64,000 nucleotides of DNA from Flavobacteriales bacterium (GTDB taxonomy: Bacteria > Bacteroidota > Bacteroidia > CAIKAF01). Positions 1 through 8,384 of the stretch are shown here, in pieces. How positions within the stretch are numbered: position 1 is the first letter of the stretch; each line of letters begins with the position of its first letter. The notes beneath the pieces are model-generated. The model was not told the DNA's origin. It worked only from the letters and a program-made list of their open reading frames with translations, and did not search any database. The stretch is from the NCBI GenBank assembly GCA_018401695.1, contig JAGYKD010000001.1:284016-348015 (forward strand), written 5' to 3'. Made by a program: the position numbers and the translations under genes.

Positions 1-403
1 TGAGTCTTTTCTCTAATACATCGATGCTGGGAGGCATCACAAAAACAGAAAGCGCTTGGTCTCCATATATGCGTTTTAGGTTCATGGCTCCTTTTACGTC
101 TACATCGAACACCACATGATGTCCCTTAGCCCAAATGCGTTCCACCTCAGACTTTAAAGTGCCATAAAAAAGGTCAGGATAGACCTCTTCCCATTCTACA
201 AAGGCTTTATTCCTTATGTGCTCTTGAAACACATTACGCGAAATAAAATAATAGTCTTTCCCATGTATTTCGTGCGACCGAGCCGGCCTTGTTGTGGCAG
301 ACACACTAAATTCCAGGTCTTGAAAAACCGAGAGAGCGTGTCGAGAAATTGTGGTCTTTCCGGCACCGGAGGGGGCGGCAAATATGACAATTCGACCTTT
401 CAA
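1..403 (-). CDS. gmk: Guanylate kinase (partial, C-terminus off the window)
   Basis: Phosphorylates GMP to GDP with ATP in the cytosol. Reading the minus strand from 403 gives LKGRIVIFAAPSGAGKTT, where the P-loop is APSGAGKT, followed by the GMP-binding stretch with SATTRPAR and YYFISRNVF and by FDVDVKGA. About 134 residues are present; the family is usually about 190-200, so the C-terminal lid part lies beyond position 1. No ATG fits the N-terminus. The only sensible start is TTG at 403-401, which overlaps the yicC stop as TTGA and gives the usual family N-terminus (x-KG-[KR]-I-IFxAPSGAGK). It is last in the kbl-yicC-gmk group and is probably translationally coupled to yicC. Family identity is very secure; the TTG start is inferred. 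Confidence 0.93.
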   Translation of the reverse strand, partial: MKGRIVIFAAPSGAGKTTISRHALSVFQDLEFSVSATTRPARSHEIHGKDYYFISRNVFQEHIRNKAFVEWEEVYPDLFYGTLKSEVERIWAKGHHVVFDVDVKGAMNLKRIYGDQALSVFVMPPSIDVLEKRL

Positions 404-1272
404 AGGGTATTGAGCACTTGCTCTTTAATTTTTTCCAAATCGTCTTTCATCTCCACCACAACCCGTTGGATATTGGCTTCGTTGGCTTTGGCTCCAAGGG
501 TGTTGATTTCCCTTCCCATTTCTTGGGCAATAAAGTTGAGTTTTTTACCGGATGGCTCTTGACTCGCCATGGTTTCCAAAAAATAACTACAATGGTTGGC
601 AAGCCGGACTTTCTCTTCTGTTATATCCAGTTTTTCCAAATAATAGATAAGTTCCTGCTCAAAGCGGTTCTGGTCAACCGACGCTTCCAGTCCCAACTCC
701 TTTAGAGCTTTCAAAAGCCGATCACGCGTCCTTTGTTTCCGCTCTTGCTCTAAGGGGGAAATGCCCTGCAATTTGCTGCTTATGGCCTCCACCAATTCTA
801 AAAAAGTATTTTCCAGAACTTCACCTTCGGCCCTGCGGTGCCTCATTAAAGCATCGATTGCTTCATCCAATGCCCTAGAAACTTCGTCCCACTCTCCCTC
901 CGACAAACTTTCTTCCACACTTTCTACCACATCTGGCATACGCATGGCTATGCCCAAGAAGTCATTGCTTTCGATTTTGTGTAGCTTACCCAAATCTTGC
1001 AATTGCTCTAGGTAAGTACCCACCAATTCTTTATTGATGCGCTGACCATGCCCCGAAGAAGATAGCTCCACATGTATCCAACAATCAATTTTACCGCGCT
1101 CCAACCGCTTTCCAATCCTTTGTCGAATGTCTGCTTCCTTGTCTCGTATAGCAGGGGGTGCTTTGAATACGAAATCGAGGTTTTTGCTGTTTAAACTGCG
1201 CAGTTCTATGGAAACCTTAAAATTCGGCAGGCTTGCTGTAGCTTTTCCAAAACCGGTCATTGAGTATATCAT
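400..1272 (-). CDS. yicC: YicC-family endoribonuclease
   Basis: 290 residues, normal for the YicC/YloC family of RNA-cleaving stress proteins. The N-terminus MIYSMTGFGKA is the family signature, and the C-terminal DUF1732 part is recognisable from QNRFEQELIYYLEKLDITEE and from KLNFIAQEMGREINTLGAKA, which carries conserved acidic residues. The protein is cytosolic and rich in predicted helix. It lies 6 bp downstream of kbl and overlaps gmk by 4 bp (TTGA). The yicC-gmk pairing is common in Bacteroidota and other phyla, so co-transcription is likely. The ribonuclease role is known for E. coli YicC; here it is inferred from family membership. Confidence 0.93.
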   Translation of the reverse strand: MIYSMTGFGKATASLPNFKVSIELRSLNSKNLDFVFKAPPAIRDKEADIRQRIGKRLERGKIDCWIHVELSSSGHGQRINKELVGTYLEQLQDLGKLHKIESNDFLGIAMRMPDVVESVEESLSEGEWDEVSRALDEAIDALMRHRRAEGEVLENTFLELVEAISSKLQGISPLEQERKQRTRDRLLKALKELGLEASVDQNRFEQELIYYLEKLDITEEKVRLANHCSYFLETMASQEPSGKKLNFIAQEMGREINTLGAKANEANIQRVVVEMKDDLEKIKEQVLNTL

Positions 1273-1278
1273 TCCGGC

Positions 1279-2469
1279 TCAATTTATTACTTGAAGTGAT
1301 TGCCCAACCTTTATAAAAGCGGCAATGGCTTTATCCAATTGTTCTTTGGTATGTGCTGCACTAAGCTGCACCCGAATACGCGCTTGGCCTTTGGGCACTA
1401 CGGGGTAGTAAAAACCAATTACATAAATTCCCTCTTCCAATAGGGCCTCTGCAAACTTTTGACTAAGTGGTGCATCGTACAACATAATGGGAACGATAGC
1501 CGCATCGCCGGGCTTGATATCAAAACCTGCCGACTCCAGTTGACTGCGTAAATAGGTTGTATTTTCCATCAAACGATCCCTTAGTTCGGTAGTTTCGCTA
1601 AGCATGTCAAAAACAGCAATACTAGCACCTACAATACTTGGAGCCAAGCTATTGGAAAACAAGTAGGGTCGGCTGCGTTGCCTCAACAAATCAATAATTT
1701 CTTTAGGACCTGTAGTAAAGCCCCCCATAGCACCGCCTAAAGACTTACCCAAGGTTCCGGTGATGATATCCACCCTTCCCATTACGTTATGGTATTCGTG
1801 GGTACCTCTACCGGTTTTCCCTATAAACCCGGTGGCATGGCACTCATCCACCATAACCAAGGCATCATAGGCATCTGCCAAATCGCAAATTTGATCCAAC
1901 AAAGCAATGTCCCCGTCCATACTAAAAACGCCATCGGTAACAATAATTCGATATCGTTGCGCTTGAGCATCTTTTAGACATTGCTCCAAAGCATCCATAT
2001 CCGAATGCGCATATCGGTATCTCTTGGCCTTGCACAACCGAACACCATCAATAATGGAGGCATGATTTAAGGCATCCGAAATTATGGCATCCTCCTCCGT
2101 AAAAAGTGGCTCAAAAATGCCCCCATTTGCATCAAAAGCGGCAGCATACAAAATGGTATCTTCGGTTCCCAAGTAGTTGGCAATCTTTTGCTCCAAGATT
2201 TTATGAATATCTTGGGTTCCGCAAATAAAACGTACCGAAGACATCCCAAATCCATGACTTTCTAAGGCCGAATGCGCTGCTTCCAACACCCTTGGATGTG
2301 AAGAAAGACCTAGGTAATTATTGGCACAAAAATTCAGCACTTTCCTACCCGTTGAAAGCTGTATTTCTGCATCCTGCGGCCCGGTTATGATGCGCTCTCG
2401 CTTGTAAAGACCAGCCTCCTTAATTTCTTTAAGCTCCCTTTGTAAGTGCGTTTTAATGGCTCCGTACAT
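1279..2469 (-). CDS. kbl: Glycine C-acetyltransferase (2-amino-3-ketobutyrate CoA ligase)
   Basis: A PLP-dependent alpha-oxoamine synthase that cleaves 2-amino-3-ketobutyrate with CoA to glycine and acetyl-CoA, the second step of threonine catabolism. Its 396 residues match the family length. Visible landmarks are [15 protein letters not shown] near residue 46, [51 protein letters not shown] and the PLP-lysine motif [18 protein letters not shown]. The Kbl-type signature fits better than the close relatives BioF, HemA or serine palmitoyltransferase, though these cannot be fully excluded by eye. No threonine dehydrogenase gene is adjacent. It is the first gene of a minus-strand group with yicC and gmk, and a TAnnTTTG box lies 20 bp before its ATG. 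Confidence 0.88.
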   Translation of the reverse strand: MYGAIKTHLQRELKEIKEAGLYKRERIITGPQDAEIQLSTGRKVLNFCANNYLGLSSHPRVLEAAHSALESHGFGMSSVRFICGTQDIHKILEQKIANYLGTEDTILYAAAFDANGGIFEPLFTEEDAIISDALNHASIIDGVRLCKAKRYRYAHSDMDALEQCLKDAQAQRYRIIVTDGVFSMDGDIALLDQICDLADAYDALVMVDECHATGFIGKTGRGTHEYHNVMGRVDIITGTLGKSLGGAMGGFTTGPKEIIDLLRQRSRPYLFSNSLAPSIVGASIAVFDMLSETTELRDRLMENTTYLRSQLESAGFDIKPGDAAIVPIMLYDAPLSQKFAEALLEEGIYVIGFYYPVVPKGQARIRVQLSAAHTKEQLDKAIAAFIKVGQSLQVIN

Positions 2470-2488
2470 ACCGTTGGATTTTGGGTGT

Positions 2489-2516
2489 CAAAGGTAGGTA
2501 TTTTTTACGCCTCCAA
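2489..2516 (-). promoter_or_regulatory. Bacteroidota-type promoter of kbl
   Basis: On the minus strand TACCTTTG (2496-2489) matches the -7 consensus TAnnTTTG exactly, with TTG at 2516-2514 as a possible -33 element 17 bp upstream, slightly closer than the usual 19-21. The predicted transcript start is near 2482, leaving a leader of about a dozen bases before the ATG at 2469. Confidence 0.5.
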
Positions 2517-2559
2517 ACGCCCCGTGTGCATTCTGCCCTTTTACGCTCCTAATATGCCC

Positions 2560-2706
2560 CAATTACCTGCCAGAACATTGGCGGATTGCTTATCTGATGA
2601 AACTATTGCACCCTGTCCTTTTGCTTCGGTCAGGATTCGGAAACCCTCACGACTCGATCAGTGCTTAGAAATCCCGACGCTCCGTCTGCATCTTTGAGTC
2701 AGGAAC
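2560..2706. repeat. Degenerate dispersed-repeat fragment
   Basis: The 268-bp gap upstream of kbl holds no gene. It carries fragments seen elsewhere in the window: GCATCTTTGAGTCAGGAAC here (about 2688-2706) recurs as its complement near 31244 and, with a mismatch, near 10190 and 41290. GCTTCGGTCAGG-like motifs also recur near 41360 and 42040-42090. It looks like decayed copies of the MITE-like family described at 6516, 20712 and 30845. Confidence 0.45.
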
Positions 2707-2738
2707 TCCCTCTTGAGAACACAAAGCATTAAGGCCTC

Positions 2739-4148
2739 CTATGGTTTTACCACTCGATGTGTAGGAGTACCTAAAACACTAGATTGCCATACATAAACCC
2801 CTGAGGGCAAGGTTGGAAGTTTTGCCTTAGCAAGATTTCCTGAATAAACCTCTCGCCCTTGCATATCAAAAAGCTTATAAAGATTTTGACTGCATGGAAC
2901 ATGAAGCACATCTTCGTTAAACCAAGGGATACACCTTTGCGCTTCACTTTCACATTGAAACTCCTGAATCCATAACTTCTCTATAGTTTTATTAGGAAAT
3001 ACCAGTGCCAAACGTCCATACCCCTCTCCACTAAATGACTTATCTGTTAAGCAAAATTCGGTATAGGGTGGATACCACGCTTGGGTTATTTGCCAGTTTA
3101 CTAAATCTTGACTTTGCTCAAATACCAGGTACGATGCTCCTGCCCAACCCAACAAAGTTCCACACAAGCCTTCTCCGCAATCCCAGCTAAAATCACTTAA
3201 CCAAGGATGTAAAGGTTGATCAGGATCCTTGGTGCCACTCCCAAACTTCGGGTTCTTGTGAAAAGAAGAAGAATCCGTATTTGAAATGGATGTTGGGTCC
3301 ATAAGCCAAAAGGTGCTGTCGCCCTCCTGATATTGGCCATGGGGCATAACAAACCAGCCCTGAACCTGGTTCCAACCCAATAGCCGAAGTTGATGCACCG
3401 GAAGAGCCCGGTCAACAGGGTGCTTCACTTGAATCTGCCATTTCCCTCCCACACAACTCAAAGGGTCGGGCTCGACAGGATGCTCCCAATATCCAGGTTC
3501 TAAAAAATCTACCACCATGCCATGAATGCTCCCAGTGGAGTCTATTAAAGGTAGTCCAACGGGATCGGGCACCGGAGCGTCTACAAAGCGAAGGTCAAGA
3601 TACCCTCCTAAATCAGGAGCTTGCTGAGCCCGCAATACCACGGGTGCCGGCTCTAAACCACCCAAAGGAAATAGCCGTGCATTGCTGTCCGAACGCTCCC
3701 AATACCAGCCAAACCACCCTTCTACATGCGCCTCGCTTACCTCAAGCTTTGGTTCATCATACCACAAAGATGGGCCAAGGCGGAGACGACCTAGCTCCGA
3801 AACTTCAACTTTACCCAAACGCAAATCCAGAAAGTCATTTACTACTATTTGGGGGTTTTGAAGAATTAAGGAGTGTGACGTTTCGACACGCAAACCAGAC
3901 AAATGGACTTCATTTCCCTGCCAAACCATGGGAAACCGGCCTGTCACATGGATAGTAGCCGTAGCACCGGGAAACGGGTCAATGGACTCGTTTCTCCAGT
4001 CCAAACCATGCATATGCCAAACCAGGGAAGTATCCAAGGCAAGGCCGGCTGAGCCGCAACTTACAAAAACTGCTTGGGGGGAGACTGTTGTTAAGGAAAC
4101 TCCTGTTGCTGCAAAAAACAGAAGAAACCCTCTCAAACAGGTCTTCAT
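2739..4148 (-). CDS. Secreted protein of unknown function with T9SS sorting tail
   Basis: 469 residues. The N-terminus MKTCLRGFLLFFAATGVS is a Sec signal peptide. The middle reads as beta-rich, with aromatic residues, many Pro/Gly and several cysteines, and I recognise no enzyme family. The last ~70 residues (YKLFDMQGREVYSGNL, then LPSGVYVWQS and a short basic end) are a type A T9SS sorting domain, so the mature protein is probably carried across the outer membrane and anchored or released by the PorU system. An in-frame repeat-rich adhesin such as the one at 16918-19782 is not seen here. A near-perfect promoter lies directly upstream and suggests a very short leader. The function is unknown. 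Confidence 0.8.
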   Translation of the reverse strand: MKTCLRGFLLFFAATGVSLTTVSPQAVFVSCGSAGLALDTSLVWHMHGLDWRNESIDPFPGATATIHVTGRFPMVWQGNEVHLSGLRVETSHSLILQNPQIVVNDFLDLRLGKVEVSELGRLRLGPSLWYDEPKLEVSEAHVEGWFGWYWERSDSNARLFPLGGLEPAPVVLRAQQAPDLGGYLDLRFVDAPVPDPVGLPLIDSTGSIHGMVVDFLEPGYWEHPVEPDPLSCVGGKWQIQVKHPVDRALPVHQLRLLGWNQVQGWFVMPHGQYQEGDSTFWLMDPTSISNTDSSSFHKNPKFGSGTKDPDQPLHPWLSDFSWDCGEGLCGTLLGWAGASYLVFEQSQDLVNWQITQAWYPPYTEFCLTDKSFSGEGYGRLALVFPNKTIEKLWIQEFQCESEAQRCIPWFNEDVLHVPCSQNLYKLFDMQGREVYSGNLAKAKLPTLPSGVYVWQSSVLGTPTHRVVKP

Positions 4149-4152
4149 CTAC

Positions 4153-4183
4153 CAAAAATAGTAAGTTTCTTGCAAAAAGTCAA
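4153..4183 (-). promoter_or_regulatory. Promoter of the T9SS-sorted protein gene, possibly leaderless
   Basis: On the minus strand TTG (4183-4181), a 20-bp spacer, then TATTTTTG (4160-4153) matches TTG-N19-21-TAnnTTTG. The -7 box ends only 4 bp before the ATG at 4148, so the transcript would start at or very near the start codon. The rest of 4190-4461 holds no gene, only repeat-like scraps (for example AACCGAAGCGTGAG and CAGCGTCGGTGCG). Confidence 0.55.
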
Positions 4184-4461
4184 GAAAATTCAAGCAGGCA
4201 TATAGGCAGGCAAATATCAAAAACGTTTTCGCGTTGTGTTTTCAATGTACTTAGATACCAACTCAAACATGCTAACCGAAGCGTGAGTACACAGCGTCGG
4301 TGCGCATTGAGGCACCTAAAATTCCAGGATGAGTTTACGAATGGTAAATAAAGTCCTTGCCACGAGGCTTCGGGAGCCTTTCTATGTGCCCGCAGGCCAA
4401 TCTTAACCTATCCTTCGGTCCATATCTAAGAAGCTTTAAAGGAGTATAACCCAACCGCATC

Positions 4462-4872
4462 TTAAACTAAGCCCGAACGGTATTTTTTGCTTTTCCGGTA
4501 TTTGGCAGCCACACGAAATTCCAAAAAAATCAAACAAACCACCAAGCTTGCCTCGCCAATAAAATAGACTTTATCGTACACCGATACTTCGCTCCAAAAC
4601 AGCCAAAGCAACACCAAAGTGCCAAACAAATACGCTGTATTTAACAAGGCCATAACTTCCAAATACCTCCAAACTCCCTTATGTACAAACCAAGCTACTC
4701 CAAGTGCAACTACTGCAAAACACATGGCAACACCTGATAAAGGGGCCAAAATGGCAGGAGGCATTTGAAAAGGAGGTTGAAAGCCCATCAATACAAAACC
4801 TAACATAAGGCTAGACCCAAAAGCACCAAGACCATCAAGGGCCAATAAATTCCTGGCTTTAGTAAATCTCAT
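4462..4872 (-). CDS. Small four-helix membrane protein, unknown function
   Basis: 136 residues from the ATG at 4872 (MRFTKARNLLALDGLGAFGS). An upstream in-frame ATG at 4938 would add 22 residues but overruns a good TACTTTTG promoter box at 4900-4893, so I prefer the shorter form. Four hydrophobic segments can be seen (LGAFGSSLMLGFVLMGF, ILAPLSGVAMCFAVVALGVAW, VMALLNTAYLFGTLVLLWLFW, VYFIGEASLVVCLIFLEF), and the C-terminus is basic (KYRKSKKYRSG). It resembles short uncharacterised integral membrane proteins common in Bacteroidota. It is a single gene, oriented away from the ApbE gene; no function can be given. Confidence 0.7.
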   Translation of the reverse strand: MRFTKARNLLALDGLGAFGSSLMLGFVLMGFQPPFQMPPAILAPLSGVAMCFAVVALGVAWFVHKGVWRYLEVMALLNTAYLFGTLVLLWLFWSEVSVYDKVYFIGEASLVVCLIFLEFRVAAKYRKSKKYRSGLV

Positions 4873-5102
4873 GATGTTTAGGAGTTGGTATTCAAAAGTA
4901 GTGGAAAGAAGCCAAAAAGACGCCAAATATGGTATCAATTAAGCCCAAAAAATAACCCAAAATGAAAAGATTTTCACCCATGCCCCTTAGCCCCTTTTAT
5001 GAACCCTTGAATCAATCCCTTAATATATTTTTACCTCCGTTAATTTTTCTGGCCAAAAGCTGGGAAAGCTACGCAACCAAAAAATTGTATCACTTTTGTT
5101 CT

Positions 5103-6122
5103 ATGAGATTATTTGGCTTTCTTTTTTTGACAATCCTAGTCTTTTACTCTTGCGGCGGCAGACAAAATCAACAGGTCACGTATAATCAGTACCAAGGTTA
5201 TGCCCAAGGGACCACATTTACCATCCAGCACAGCGGATCCGGCGATTTTTTAGATTCCATTCAATCCATGTTGAAAGAGATCGATCAAGCTCTTTCATTA
5301 TGGCAAGACAGCTCTTGGATTAGCCGCTGGAACCGGGGCGAAACCATTCCAATCCCCTTCTATGCCTCCGAGTGCCTCCGCTTGGCATTAGATGTGGGAA
5401 ATTTAACTCAAGGTGCCTATGACCCCACCATGTTGCCCTTATCCCGATTTTGGGGATTTGGCGATAGCCTTTTCGAAGCTCCTGGATTGGTGCGCCCCGA
5501 ACACATAGATTCTTTGAAAAATATGGTGGGATTTAAAACATGTCTCAATTTAGACAGCCTACCTTTTGTTCACCGAAAATGCAAAGGCACACTGCTCGAT
5601 TTAAACGGCATTGCCCAAGGATACTCGGTAGATCTATTAGCTGCCCTCCTGGACCGAAATGGAGTGAATGATTATATGATTGAACTGGGAGGAGAAGTAA
5701 GGGCCAAAGGCAAAAACCCTTCTGCCAAAGATTGGCAAATTGGCATAGACAAGCCCAAAGACGGAGTAACAAATGACCGACCTCTTCAGGCAGTGGTCGC
5801 ACTCCAAAACGCCGCCTTGGCTACCTCTGGAACCTATAGAAAGTATTACGAAAGAGACGGAAAAAGGTACAGCCATGTGCTTGACCCGGCAACAGGCAGA
5901 CCGGTAGCCCACCAATTACTTAGTGTCTCTGTAATGCACCCCTCTTGTGCCATGGCCGATGGTTTAGCCACAGCACTCATGGTCATGGGACCATCAAAAG
6001 CACGGCAATGGGCTCAAGAAAACCCAGAAACCGGTGTGTATTTAATCTATTTAGACCATGCAGGTATGCCCAAAACTTGGACCAACCATAAAATTCAACG
6101 ATTTATTAGTGAGTTGAACTAA
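5103..6122 (+). CDS. apbE: ApbE-family FAD:protein FMN transferase, lipoprotein
   Basis: Transfers FMN from FAD onto a threonine of target proteins such as NqrB/NqrC or RnfG. The likely start is the ATG at 5103, because it opens a lipoprotein signal, MRLFGFLFLTILVFYSCGG, with the lipobox cysteine at residue 17. The longer reading from 4962 lacks such a signal. This gives 339 residues, normal for the family. Motifs: YAQGTTFTIQHSG near the N-terminus, LDLNGIAQGYSVD (the FAD-binding G-IA-GY region), IELGGEVRAKG, and the catalytic block ATSGTYRKYY with YSHVLDPATGRPV. It probably acts at the periplasmic face of the inner membrane. The target is not in this window. A single gene; a small minus-strand gene ends 4 bp beyond it. 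Confidence 0.9.
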   Translation: MRLFGFLFLTILVFYSCGGRQNQQVTYNQYQGYAQGTTFTIQHSGSGDFLDSIQSMLKEIDQALSLWQDSSWISRWNRGETIPIPFYASECLRLALDVGNLTQGAYDPTMLPLSRFWGFGDSLFEAPGLVRPEHIDSLKNMVGFKTCLNLDSLPFVHRKCKGTLLDLNGIAQGYSVDLLAALLDRNGVNDYMIELGGEVRAKGKNPSAKDWQIGIDKPKDGVTNDRPLQAVVALQNAALATSGTYRKYYERDGKRYSHVLDPATGRPVAHQLLSVSVMHPSCAMADGLATALMVMGPSKARQWAQENPETGVYLIYLDHAGMPKTWTNHKIQRFISELN

Positions 6123-6125
6123 TCT

Positions 6126-6407
6126 CTACTCTAAACCAACTTCGCTAATCGAATGAATGGGAATATTGACTCCGCTTTTTAGCGTTACATAGTGCGGCGA
6201 TAGCTGCCAAACGGTGGTAATTACCATGCGGGGGCCTTCTTTGGTATAAAAAGTAATCCGCACTTTGGAATGATAATTATTGCCTAACATTAAGGCTTTG
6301 GTGAGCATATGGTACCGCGCCTTACGGTCTTCTTCGCGCATTAGAACGTCTTCGCGAGAAAAACTTAGCTGGGAAACCTGCTCTTTTGCAATGGTCTCTA
6401 CGGACAT
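6126..6407 (-). CDS. Conserved small protein, unknown function
   Basis: 93 residues, no signal peptide or membrane segment. The C-terminal half alternates charged and hydrophobic residues (KVRITFYTKEGPRMVITTVW, then NIPIHSISEVGLE), which suggests a small beta-barrel or SH3-like fold, preceded by a helical RKARYHMLTKALMLGN segment. Similar short proteins are widespread in Flavobacteriales but I know of no assigned role. It converges on apbE with 3 bp between the stops. A TAATTTTT box with TTG about 20 bp upstream (around 6430-6460) is a plausible promoter. Confidence 0.7.
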   Translation of the reverse strand: MSVETIAKEQVSQLSFSREDVLMREEDRKARYHMLTKALMLGNNYHSKVRITFYTKEGPRMVITTVWQLSPHYVTLKSGVNIPIHSISEVGLE

Positions 6408-6515
6408 AGGTTAACGAATTAGATATAAAAATTACCGCTTTTTTTTCACATCTCCAAATTTGTTTAACACTACAAGTCCTTTTCCCACCTCTGAAACAGC
6501 ATTATATTGCCCTTT

Positions 6516-6740
6516 GAGACCGTTGACGCATTGTGTTTTCCAGGTCCTTATATGCCAACTAAATTATGCTCACCAAAGCCTCCGTACCGAGTGTCGGTAC
6601 ACATTAAGGCGCTGACAAACCGAAAGGCTGCTGGCGCTAAGGGAAGGGCAGGCCGGAGCTTATCCATTGTAAATGACAAGCTTCCCGGCCACAGCGTCTG
6701 GACAGGATCGCCGCCAAAATCGCAACGCGTCAACATTCTC
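6516..6740. repeat. MITE-like element, old copy
   Basis: The left end GAGACCGTTGACGCATTGTG and right end GCAACGCGTCAACATTCTC are imperfect inverted repeats. The same ends bound 20712-20854 and 30845-31067. The inside (CATTAAGGCGC, ACCGAGTGTCGGT) matches the interior of the 20712 copy read in the opposite direction. No target duplication is visible and no protein is encoded. It occupies most of the 552-bp gap 6408-6959; the remainder holds nothing I recognise. Confidence 0.6.
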
Positions 6741-6959
6741 TCTATAATGCACCTTTTCCATTCCATTTACTCCATCTCAAAAAAGGCCCTAACAACAAAC
6801 CGTAAACTCCATGAACTATAGGCCAAAAGCTTCCTGCCCTTAATCTGGGTACTCCTTTCTCGACTCTATCGCTCAATAAAATTCGCAAACCGCTCAAAAC
6901 AGGTAATCGATCATACCCAAGCATTTGCTTATTTTTAGCCCCAATTATGTATCCGGGAC

Positions 6960-8384
6960 ATGACCTTTTCTTCCATAGCTTTTCTGTTTTATTTCCTCCC
7001 GGTTTTCCTCGCTCTCTATACCCTATTGCCGCCTAAGCATCGCAATAATGTTCTGGTCGGTGCTAGCCTCCTTTTCTATGCTTGGGGCGCTCCCTTGTTT
7101 GTCTATTTGCTCCTGCTTTCTTGCGGCATAGACCATTTGCTGCTTAAAGCAAGAGAGAAGGCCATAAGCCCTAAAACAAAAAAACTATGGTGGCTTGCTA
7201 CGCTCCTGCCCAACATTGGCCTGCTCCTCTATTTTAAATACGCCAACTTTTTTTATGAAAACCTTCAATTGGCTTTTCAAGCCTGGGGTACCGACCTCGG
7301 AGCATGGAAAGAAGTAGCCCTCCCTATTGGTATCTCATTTTACACCTTCCAAAAAATCAGCTACCTCGTAGACATTCGCCGCAAACAGGCCCAACCCGTC
7401 CGAAGCTTTCGCGATTACCTTCTCTACATCCTTTGTTTTCCTCAACTCATTGCAGGACCTATAGTCCGATATCAAACTATAGCTCTTGAAATTCAATCCC
7501 GAAGCTTCACCATTGAAAACCGTGTCCAAGGCCTGTTTCGATTTGGCATTGGACTGCTTAAAAAATTGCTTATTGCCAATAATCTGGGAGCATATGCCCA
7601 AGCTATATTCTCCGGCGAAACGCTCTTTTTCGGACAAGAAACAGCCGCCCTCGCCATACTTGCCTATGCTTTTCAAATATACTTTGACTTTTCTGCCTAT
7701 TCCGATATGGCCATAGGCTTAGGGCGTTTCATGGGCTTTCATTTTCCCGAAAACTTTAATAGCCCTTACATTTCCACCTCCATAACAGAATTCTGGCGAC
7801 GCTGGCATATGACGCTTAGCGCTTGGATGCGCGACTACCTCTACATCCCACTAGGCGGCAATCGAGTAAAATCTCCGCTGAGACTTTACGCCAACCTTTC
7901 TTTGGTCTTTCTTATTTCAGGTTTTTGGCATGGCGCCTCTTGGAATTTTGTAATCTGGGGCGCTATGCATGGAGCCCTTTTGGTGGTGGAAAGGCTTGGT
8001 CTCGCCAAAGTACTCGCCAAAATACCGGCAATGGCTTGGCTTTGGACCTTCTTTTGGGCTTGTTTGGCTTGGATTCCTTTTGCCTCCGCCGATGGCACCC
8101 AAAGCCTTAAGGTGCTGCGCGTGTTGTTGGGACATGAGTTAGCAGAAGAGCCGTTTATCCGTCCGGAACCTTGGTTCTGGTCCTCCTTGGTTTTGGCCTT
8201 GTGCTTTTCCTTTTGGAGCGCCATTCCTGCACTCAAACGCATTGAGCTGCGTGTCTTCGAACCCAACTCTTTGAACAAAGGACATCTCCAAATCCGCGCT
8301 TTACTTTCCATCGCCATGCTATGCATCGCCTATGCCGTCCTTTCGGCCAATGATTTCAATCCCTTTATTTACTTTAGGTTTTAA
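6960..8384 (+). CDS. MBOAT-family membrane O-acyltransferase (AlgI-like)
   Basis: 474 residues with about ten membrane segments, the usual size for the AlgI/PatA/DltB type. The signature FWRRWHMTLSAWMRDYLYIP followed by LGGNR and the later GFWHGASWNFVIWGAMHG carry the conserved histidines, including the proposed catalytic one in GFWHG. Such proteins pass acyl groups, commonly acetyl, across the inner membrane to an extracytoplasmic polysaccharide. The next gene starts on its stop codon (TAATG at 8382-8386) and encodes an SGNH-type partner, so the pair is probably an O-acylation module for an exopolysaccharide or surface glycan. The substrate cannot be told from this window because no glycan biosynthesis genes are nearby. 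Confidence 0.9.
   Translation: MTFSSIAFLFYFLPVFLALYTLLPPKHRNNVLVGASLLFYAWGAPLFVYLLLLSCGIDHLLLKAREKAISPKTKKLWWLATLLPNIGLLLYFKYANFFYENLQLAFQAWGTDLGAWKEVALPIGISFYTFQKISYLVDIRRKQAQPVRSFRDYLLYILCFPQLIAGPIVRYQTIALEIQSRSFTIENRVQGLFRFGIGLLKKLLIANNLGAYAQAIFSGETLFFGQETAALAILAYAFQIYFDFSAYSDMAIGLGRFMGFHFPENFNSPYISTSITEFWRRWHMTLSAWMRDYLYIPLGGNRVKSPLRLYANLSLVFLISGFWHGASWNFVIWGAMHGALLVVERLGLAKVLAKIPAMAWLWTFFWACLAWIPFASADGTQSLKVLRVLLGHELAEEPFIRPEPWFWSSLVLALCFSFWSAIPALKRIELRVFEPNSLNKGHLQIRALLSIAMLCIAYAVLSANDFNPFIYFRF

Noticed and set aside
6507..6924. Short frames on both strands upstream of the MBOAT gene
   Set aside because: They lie in a MITE-like element and its flank, overlap each other in several frames and show no protein-like conservation.
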